DNA of 64,000 nt from Solenopsis invicta (Eukaryota; Arthropoda; Insecta; Hymenoptera; Formicidae): positions 9,238,001 to 9,302,000 of the forward strand of contig NC_052665.1 in the NCBI RefSeq assembly GCF_016802725.1. Direction: 5' to 3'. Of this stretch, positions 51,321 to 64,000 are shown piece after piece. Under the pieces are notes generated by a model. That model was not told the DNA's origin and did no database searches. It worked only from the letters and a program-made list of their open reading frames with translations. A program made the translations under genes and the position numbers. Within the stretch, counting starts at the first letter, position 1, and each line of letters starts with the position of its first letter.

Positions 51321-51999
51321 ATACAGTTTCGGAAAGATCGAGCAAAGAAGAGAACCCTCAAGATAGTCCAAGCGAATTCGCGAAGCAAGTTTAAAGGAAC
51401 GAGGAGGAAGGGCGGGAGAGGATCATCGCGCGCGAGCGCGAACAGCGAACATCAGCCAGCCGGTTAGCGTGCCGGGGCTATAATCGTCCTCGCGTGTAAT
51501 GTACGATCGGTAGGAGGACAAGAGCCGGGTAGTGACGGTGTAGTGGTGGTGGTGGTGGTGGTGGTGATGGTGGTAGTGGTGATGGTGGGTAGGTAGATAG
51601 GTTGGTTGGCTGACTGGCTGGCTGGTTGGCTGGTTGGCTGGTTGGCTGCGTGAGTGAGCGCGACGTGGAAACTGGTGTGCGCCGCCGATGTCAATGACAC
51701 TGCGGTGCTGCAGCTGCTGCACACATAAGTCAAGCCCAAGCGACACCGGCGTACAACACGTGCGACCCGCGCAGGTACATACGCGAACGTGAGTGCGTGC
51801 ATGCCTGCGTGCGTGCGTGCGTGCGCTCACGGGTTCGCTCGCTCGAGCGCGCGCGCGCGCGCACGGAAGAGTTCATCTTTCTCTGTGCGTGTATTTGAGA
51901 GGGCAAGAGTCAAATATTTCCATCCCGTCCAGTCGGACCTCCAGGCTAAGGCGAGGTGTCCACTCTCGGAGAGTTTTATCATCGAGTGCCGCGCACTCG
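51321..51999 (+). other. Candidate 5' non-coding exon (weak)
   Basis: It ends in CTCG|GTAAGTAAAG, a good donor on the plus strand (GT at 52000-52001). The upstream 650 bases are purine-rich, then CpG-rich, as insect 5' UTRs often are, and contain GGT and GGTTGGCT repeats. No start codon opens a convincing frame across the donor. It could be the leader of a gene whose coding exons lie beyond the window, an lncRNA exon or chance. The left end is a guess. Confidence 0.2.
51541..51650. repeat. (GGT)n followed by (GGTTGGCT)n repeats
   Basis: GGT triplets with GAT and AGT interruptions (to about 51600), then GGTT/GGCT tetramer units to about 51648. Confidence 0.93.
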
Positions 52000-52858
52000 G
52001 TAAGTAAAGCTCTCTCGGGTCTGAAGGTCCATTGAGAGACACGCTTCGTGTTTACCGCGGAATCTTTTTATCGAGAGTCGTTGTGGAAAAGTAAAACTTA
52101 TAAATGAATACACGCGTGCTCTTATCACTGTAAATAGTATCCATTCCACATTCAGAAAACCTATTATTTTTTTGTTTTCAGAGAATAGAAACAGAGACAT
52201 TTGCAGGTGGATGCCGATCAAAAATTATTACTCCAAACTTATATACTTTTAGCCGAGAATTCGATCGCTAATTTTCAGAGAGTAAAACTCATTAATATTT
52301 TAATAAAGAAGATGACGGAATGCGCATTCGCGAAAGTGATCGCACAATCTGCTTCGCGCCCTCTTCGTAGACCCCATTTCGGCGTTGCACGTGCTGGCGC
52401 CCGTCCGACTGACGCACGTGCCGCAACACCGCGTGTGCACGCACGTATGCGCGATCGTAATTACTACCTGACGCAGGTTTTTGACGATGAATTAAAGATA
52501 ATGATTTGCGGGCGCGCACACACAGACCGAGAGACCCAGCAGCGAAGGTACCGATACTCTCGCGCGATACATGCCGAATATCTGTAGCGATCTTTCGGAA
52601 GTTTATTGTTCTGGGAAGCACGACCTCGTGCGAGATTTCAATCAGAGTAGAACGCACGAAATTGCAGACGTGGAACGTGCGAGGCGTAATCGCTCAATCG
52701 TGTCTCCCTTATTAACGCTCGGTAAGGTGACCCTACATAAGGAAGCATCGCCCTATCTTTGTAATAAAACCGAAAGGTAGTTACGTCCCATCGTCGTTTC
52801 ATCGCGTTAAATTGGGTTAACTAGAGCGGCGTATAGCCGAAGCGAAGCAAAGACCGAA

Positions 52859-52911
<53 letters not shown>

Positions 52912-54849
52912 ACCGTTTACAGACGCACAAAACTCGTTTCGCGTGAGAATGTCTTTCGCGGTGATAAAAGACGCGCCGTAACGCCGCATCACGCGCGCTT
53001 CGGGCTGAAAGTTGAACCGAACCGAGTTAACGTCATGGGGCGACGAGCCTCCCGAAATAAAAGACCCCAATTTCATGCTTCCTAATTCCGAGTGATAGCA
53101 ACTCTTCGAGTTGCCACGTGCCTTTTTGCACGTAAAATGACGCGCGATTCAAGAGAAAGACCATCAATCTTTTATTACAGCTATCGATTTCATCGAATGC
53201 ATTTTTCGCGAAACTGTGAATTTTTTAATTACGAATTTTCCATCTCGACGATACTGCTCTCTCTCTCTCTTTTTCCCATTTATCCGTTTTTCATTTTATC
53301 CGTCCCGCTTCCGCCTCTCGCACTCGCGCGAATCCGAAGCCGATCGCGCGTAAAAAGAGAACGCGCACGGCAAAAGTTTGTAATGAATGGCGAGGCATTA
53401 ATCCCCAGCGTCTCGCGTTACATTTGGTCCACGCACGTGGTGCGAGGACGATCGTTCTCGCGTGTCTCCTCCACTTGCATGCGCGGTACGGACCGGGCGC
53501 AACGGCGGCGGGCGGCGCAGCTTCTTTTTTTCGCGTGTTTGTAATTATTATAAATAATTCCACGCCTGCTCGCCGCTCGCGACGGCCGCTTGTAAATCCC
53601 GGAACGGAGCTGAAAAGGAGGAGCGGCCAATTCTGAAAGAGCGGCCGCAAAAATTGTTTTCCCGCGGTTGCCTTTAAGGGCTCGTACTTTACGACGACGA
53701 CGATGGTAAAGGTATAAGGTAAGAAGGTATCACGTCCCACGTCGCAGCCACGTCAAAAAACAACCGAAAGTTACGTCGTTGAAATTAAACGAGAAAATTA
53801 ATACGCGCGAACGCGCAAGATAAAGCAAATCTCTTTACTTCTTTTTCACCGTCTCAAATAAAAATCTCTTTTTCGCGTAGTTTTACATCGCGTAATTAAC
53901 ACGCGCGTCTTTGTGTCTAGGTGGTGACCGACCGAACCCTCCTTTCGCACGTCATTCTGTATAATCATCTCACCGATTCAGCAAAACATCTGTGCGTTTA
54001 AACTCAGTTTCTGCATTTACATATTACACGTTGCGTTTCGCTTCTTTGTCCCCGCGCACGCGATGCCGACCTACGTTGTGCGATCTCGCGCGTTCTTTGG
54101 TCTTACAATTAGACTTCAAAGCGATATTACGTGGGGCATTCGAGGGAAGCGAGAAACCTCATGTGACAACTGTCGAGTAATTTACTCGAGATGGGTCCCT
54201 ACGGTTTTACGAAGATACGGGCGGCAGGGCCGCATTCGCAATACGTCACGCCTGCGAATGATTTCAGAACGATTCGTCTACAAACCTTATTAATGATAGA
54301 AAATAGCGCGAGGTCTTGAAAATCTCCATTATTTTTAAACAATTATTCAAAATATTTTATATTAATTAAGATATTTCACATTAATGTTTTGGCTCTATAA
54401 TATCAGCTAAAAATTTTCGAAATTTAAAAATTGCAGACTTCTTACGTTACTACTTCTTTTTCTAATCAATAATAAATTTTGGTCGATCATAATAAATACT
54501 AGGATTTTTGTTCTGAAACTAAACTGCAAAGAAGAAAATAACGAAAAATTTGATTTATATTGGCTTAAGTAGAAAACGACTCTATTTGCCTACAGTTTCA
54601 GGTAAATAACTTTCAAACAAGTGAATTCAAATAAACTTGCTCGAATATATTTATTCGAGTTTTATTATTTTATATATATAAAAAATGTGATGCTACTGTC
54701 TTATCAAAATTGTAAAAGTACTATAAAACGCGCTTTTATAGAAGAATCAAGAGCAAATAAAAAAAATTAAGTAATTAAGTGTGTAATTTTTTAAGTGAAA
54801 TAAGCAATAAAAGAATTATGCCCAACGTTTAGACAGATAATCAAACGTA
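52000..54849. other. Non-coding; AT-rich after 54.3 kb
   Basis: CpG-rich to 54.3 kb with random frames on both strands, then AT-rich. A GCTCGAATATATTTATTCGAG hairpin-like motif lies near 54640. No gene supported. Confidence 0.5.
52862..52910. repeat. (GA)n microsatellite
   Basis: About 24 perfect GA units. Confidence 0.97.
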
Positions 54850-55080
54850 CAGAAAAAAATTCTAAATTTTAATAAATATTTATTTAAATAGTACTAATGA
54901 AATATTTACTTAGGATACATAATTATTTACTGTATAAGAAAAAAGGATGCTTAAATTAATAAGTGTTTTTTTGTACTATTTTAAATAAATATATATTATA
55001 GTATAGTACATATAGTAAATATTTCATTAGTACTTAGAATAAATATTATTTATTAAAATTTAGTAATTTTTCCCTCAGTG
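54850..55080. mobile_element. 231-bp TA-flanked MITE, right end CACTGAGGGAAAAA
   Basis: The right end TTTTTCCCTCAGTG finishes at 55080 before TA. The left end, after TA (54848-54849), has lost a few terminal bases (CAGAAAAAAATTCTAAATTT) but then matches the inverted right arm (TTAATAAATA, AGTACTAATGAAATATTTAC). Long arms, no coding frame. Confidence 0.75.
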
Positions 55081-55082
55081 TA

Positions 55083-55730
55083 ATAATAGAACCATCTATA
55101 TTAAAGTATTATTTCTAATACTTTGAGACGTAACACGTACATCCTTAATTGTTCTAACAGAATTTAGACATCGTTCTTCGGTCGAGCGAGTAACGTGCTA
55201 CAGCGACGTCACTTTGCTCGCTTCCGACCCTGAAAGTGGTCTTTCCGGGCGTCATCTATACTTTTGTTCGCGTCGGCAGTCGTCAGCTGGGCCTCTCGCC
55301 TCGCGAGAGTGCGAATTTGTAGCGTAATTTTCTCTCGTTCGCGCCCGTCAAGTCTGATACACGACGTCGTCCCGAGTAATGTCCTCTTGTCAAACGCGTT
55401 CGCGCGCTCGCGCGCGAACGAACAATTTTTATAAGGACGGCTGATTCTCAGCGATCCTTATAATAGCTCATCAACGCGAGGCGACACGTGCTCAATTACC
55501 TTCATAAGCATCACGTCCCACGCAATTTATTCCACTCGTACGTACTAGCACCACCCGACCACGACTACGGAGGAAGATCGCGCGAGTACAATACGCGCGT
55601 GTACCACAAAAAAAAGAAGGAAAAAAGAAATATGCGTGCCTCAACCCTTTCGCAATTCTAGATGGACATACCGGATCTTGCCAAAGTATTGCGATACAGT
55701 GAAACTGTAAAATTTGATACTGTACGTACA
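55083..55730. other. Non-coding spacer, CpG-rich
   Basis: Includes the perfect palindrome GTTCGCGCGCTCGCGCGCGAAC-like stretch near 55399. No gene supported. Confidence 0.45.
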
Positions 55731-55959
55731 TCGAAAGAACGGTTTTGCCAAAGTGTCTAACAATTTAGTTGGATACAGATCTGAAAATAATTTTATTGGG
55801 TTATCAAAATAATTATGTTATGTCAGAATGTCCAAATATCTTGCAGCATTGCTTGAACATTCGTCATGATTATTTTGATGATCCAATAAAATTCTCTTCA
55901 GATCTATATTCGGTTAAGTAATTATTTACATACTTCAACAAAACCGTTCTTTTCGTGCA
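55731..55959. mobile_element. MITE, CACGGAAAGAAC family, copy 2
   Basis: The left end TCGAAAGAACGGTTTTGCCA and right end CAAAACCGTTCTTTTCGTGC are inverted copies. CAGATCTGAAAATAATTTTA on the left mirrors TAAAATTCTCTTCAGATCTA on the right. It shares GTGTCTAA.AATTTAG.TGGA with the 41.8 and 63.7 kb copies. Confidence 0.8.
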
Positions 55960-57087
55960 AGCAATCTCGCAACGAGATTTTAGAAACGTACGTAGAAATA
56001 AAATAATTAAACAAATATTACGTTTAAGGAATACAAATTTATTTAAAAAAATAGCCGACTCCGATTTCATAAAGAAAATAAAATCGAAAGAAAGAACGCC
56101 AATATTCGATATCTGATCGCTATTTCTCGTAACGTATACTATTTTATGAATGTGTTTCACGTTAATTTCTGATATTTTCACGATTGATCAAGACCTCTCT
56201 TTCCCCGACAACTTGCGACACCGTTACTTTACGTTAGTAATTGCGGTACATTCCTATCTCGTTTGTCAATAAGTTCAACAAAGCGGCTTAATATGACGTA
56301 AGGAAAGGGTTTAAACTGGCCTCGGATTCGCGCGAGACAAGAAAAGCCAATTTCGCTAGACGCGTCTGAGCGTCTGAATAGAGCGAGCTCGTAATTGAGG
56401 AGACGTTTTATATGCTCTCGCGTCACGTTTCATAACTTCTTACGCCACCACTACGAGCGAGACGTGACTGATGTTTGCCGCGAAGGCGGCGCGAAATTTT
56501 GTCAGTGCGAGGAGGAAACGAAATTTTCGAAGTAAAATTACGAAGGAAATTTGCGAAATAGTAATCGTATCGCAAACGAAAAGGAGTTCTTCTGGGAGTT
56601 TCGAGTAAATTGCAGGTCGTTCATATCCCAACGCTTTCGAGTAGTCGCTCGCTAACAGAGACATTTTGGATGTGTGCTCGGATGTGCCTTCGCGCTTTCT
56701 TTAAAATAAAGCGATCGAGCTCGGAAAAGGCTTGCTCGGGCTGCGTAAACAAACAACAGGTCGGAGTCGCTGACGGAAATAACGAGCGCGGCAAAAAGGC
56801 GTGTTCTCACGTGTTCGCGGATTCAACGTCGTCGTGCTAAGAGTTAACGGTAACTCACCGCGGCGAAGCGCCGTGATGACTCATGCCAGACAATGTTGCC
56901 AGAAATGCACTAGTGCAGTATAATCTCTGCAACATGAATATTCTTCTTCTTCACTTGATATTTATAAAACAAAACGTAAGAAAGATCTTTTCTTTTTCTC
57001 ATGATTGTGTTTTCTGTCGTTACTTTCTGTGTCTGAGAAATTATTATTATTATTATACATATACATAGAAAAAAAATTAACATTCAA
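55960..57087. other. Non-coding spacer
   Basis: Unique DNA of mixed composition with a short ATT run near 57040. No gene supported. Confidence 0.5.
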
Positions 57088-57259
57088 CAATTCATTATTT
57101 CATATATAAGCAAGAATGTAAAATCTTTTTAAAAAAAATTATAATTTTAAACAGACATAATTAGCTAACGTAAAGTAATTTTGTAAATTACGTCTGTTTA
57201 AAATTATCAAAATTCTCTCAAGATTTTATATTCTTGCTTATATGTGAAACAATAAATTG
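57088..57259. mobile_element. 172-bp fold-back element with ~75-bp arms
   Basis: CAATTCATTATTTCATATAT (from 57088) is mirrored at the right end (to 57259, ATATGTGAAACAATAAATTG). The arms continue through AAGCAAGAAT.TAAAATCTT and AATTTTAAACAGAC in both halves. The loop is TAGCTAACGTAAAG-like. AT-rich and non-coding; ends set by the limit of pairing. Confidence 0.78.
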
Positions 57260-58908
57260 TCGATGTGATACTAATTTTTTTATGTATTAAAAATATGATA
57301 CTTGTAATTAAGAAATAAGAATAATAAAATAATATTAAATAATAAAGGAAATTATGTATTGAAAAGGAAATTCTTCTTTGTAATACTTATCACATCGAAG
57401 AACAATCGATCTTTTTATGATCTCTCTGAAAAAAATTGGATTAAAACCTGCATACTTTGCGCGCGTGCGAAAAGATTGGGAAAGAGGATTGGCGAAAGGA
57501 TTGTCATCTACTTTTCGGAAACTCACGAAGACAACACGTTGCAACGTATTACGCGAAATGTCACTCGAGAACTTCCGTCCGGGCGGAAGGGGATCTGGGA
57601 ACGAACACGAGGTTGAACCTGACGGAATTGAGTTCAACACTTGAGTTGCCCCGGCCTCATGCCGAGGGAGACGGGGCCCCCCCTGACACTTATCCGGCCT
57701 CGCAACACCGCCTCCGCCTTTTCAGTCGGGCGTGTTTAGAGACACCGCCGGCCCGGCCGTTAGGATCGGGATCCGGTCGTGGGAAGTAAAGTAACGATAA
57801 CTGTCGAAGAACCGTACCGAGATCCTTCGTCAACGAACGACAGTCGTAACGGCGAAAATTCGCGAAGATCGATTCATGAGCGACTTCTCCTCCCAATCGC
57901 CCTGACGTCCTCCTCCCTATTACTTTCCGCAATATTTCGTTACTCTCAATCGCCCTCCCCTTTCGGGAAGATCTATTCTCTTCTCGTTTGCATAACTGCA
58001 TTCCGGGATAATGCGTACCATGCGGCGATTGCTATAATTAACGGCGGCCGTACAAAATCCTGAGGAAAACAGACGAATGCAACAATGCACGTGATAGTCA
58101 TGGGCAGTTATGCATATTGCGCTTAATCACGCGTGCGAATTGCAATTTGGAAGGTTACGAGGGTAACTCCCTTTTTTTAAAGGTTGTGTATGATTAAGGG
58201 ATGATTACATCGCGCAACGTATAATTTCCAATATCTCTGTTTTCATATTGGTACGGTATTAATGATAGACTAATAACGCGGTATGACATAACGGCTCGAA
58301 AACTCGATAAATAATGGCGGTTGCAAAGCCATCGCCGCGAAAAGATGACTTTGCAATACCGTGTCGTCGCAGTCTCATCTAGGATCTTTTTTATAATCTT
58401 AAACCATCTGGCTGTCAATCATCATAATCGATCCGCGCAATTTTATTTTAATAACCGAGAGAAAAACAGGTAGCTCGCCGGTACCGTAAATGCCTATAAA
58501 ATTAACCGTAATGTTAATTTTATGAACAACATCTTCTATCTTTAGTTCGTTTTTATATTCCGTTCCGGCAAGACGAGTGTGTCGTAATTCAAGTTGGATT
58601 TAAATTTATTACTGCGGTTCGAGAACACCGCAACAAGTGATCTCTATAAAACGAGCATAATCTTATTATTTATCTTACTACACATCGTCCTTACGTGGGC
58701 GCTATCAAAATTTTTACTCGCCTCTGTCGTCGAGGTCGTAACTTTCTCAAAGCGAGCCTTGGCTCCGATTGCCGGTCGCCTATCTGCGCGAACAATCCCG
58801 TAAAACGATACCCGCGATAAACAGAAGCCTTAAAGGAACGTCGGTGTGTTATCGAGTGTGGAGAGGTCGATCGGGGAAGTCACTTTCATCAGTCGTGAGA
58901 AATCACCT
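57260..58908. other. Non-coding spacer
   Basis: CpG-rich at 57.45-58.1 kb with overlapping frames in three phases. No domain or splice support for a gene. Confidence 0.5.
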
Positions 58909-63672
<4,764 letters not shown>

Positions 63673-63837
63673 GCACGGAAAGAACAATTTTACTATAGTA
63701 TCTAAAAATTTAGCTAGATACAGATTGGGAAATAACCTTCGATTCTAGCAATTAGCTTAAACACCTAATATAAATTTTTCATGGTTCAACTTAATTTTTT
63801 TCAGATCTGTGTTTCAGCAAAATTGTTCTTTCCGTGC
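63673..63837. mobile_element. MITE, CACGGAAAGAAC family, copy 3 (best preserved ends)
   Basis: GCACGGAAAGAACAATTTT (63673-63691) and AAAATTGTTCTTTCCGTGC (63819-63837) are perfect 19-base inverted copies. Inner blocks TAGTATCTAAAAATTTAGCT and TTCAGATCTGTGTTTCAGCA place it with the copies at 41.8 and 55.7 kb. At 165 bp it is the shortest copy. Confidence 0.87.
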
Positions 63838-64000
63838 GCAAATACGCGCCTTCGTATATTCGAGCCATGTAATTGTTCTTTTTTTTTTCTCGATTCTTCC
63901 ATCTTCCCTTCGAACCACCCTCCCCCCCTTTCCACTTTCGGATTATAAGCAACGGGGTCCTTCAGATCGGATCCGGTGGGAAGGGATACGCCACTGCACT
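63838..64000. other. Window end, no feature seen
   Basis: Short poly(T) and poly(C) runs. Nothing else supported. Confidence 0.5.

Overview
The window looks like a stretch of insect nuclear genome. Hymenoptera, perhaps an ant, is my best guess; this rests only on base composition and repeat style: CpG- and CGCG-rich unique DNA alternating with AT-rich blocks full of small palindromic transposons, many GA, AC and GGT microsatellites, and GT-AG splice signals. Nothing suggests a bacterial or viral source: there are no operons, no compact gene packing, no rRNA, no CRISPR array and no long transposase or reverse-transcriptase frame.

Only one protein-coding segment is convincing: a large 5' coding exon on the minus strand (12645 down to 10987, 553 codons). 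It runs from a well-placed ATG to a strong donor site (GAG|GTAAGT). The encoded segment is low-complexity and probably disordered. It has Ala and Gln runs, a spaced array of five (E/D)RKW motifs, a proline run and a Cys-Pro-Cys-x-x-Cys patch at the exon end. I do not recognise the gene. Its remaining exons would lie at lower coordinates, in or beyond 1-10986, and I could not identify them. A GA-rich tract and a TCAGTC initiator-like site upstream (12.75-13.1 kb) may be its promoter region. A few weaker candidate exons (24.70, 26.2, 42.5, 51.3-52.0 kb) rest on splice-site appearance only.

The other readable content is repeat biology. At least fourteen small inverted-repeat or MITE-like elements can be delimited. 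(1) A TA-flanked group with CACTG termini lies at 30370, 31045, 33183, 45907 and 54850, with a relative at 32383. (2) A family with CACGGAAAGAAC-like ends occurs three times (41.8, 55.7 and 63.7 kb). (3) A CAGCACAG-ended element at 2579-2858 has a TG microsatellite in its loop. (4) Fold-backs lie at 18.05, 37.4, 38.1, 47.4 and 57.1 kb. (5) A 690-bp element with CAGTGTTGTAAGA termini is nested inside one CACTG element. The 30.35-34.33 kb block is the most intricate: a 137-bp tandem array whose units contain the junction between host flank and a transposon end, one array unit split by another MITE, then the full element, then a related element with a nested insertion.

Layout: 0-10.98 kb, presumed intron or downstream gene region with MITEs and GA repeats; 10.99-12.65 kb, coding exon; 12.65-13.1 kb, 5' flank; 13.1-30.3 kb, mostly unique non-coding DNA, AT-rich at 18-20.3 and 23.2-24.9 kb; 30.35-34.33 kb, nested repeat block; 34.3-64 kb, non-coding DNA with scattered MITEs, a tRNA-like SINE head or pseudogene near 45.5 kb, and microsatellites.
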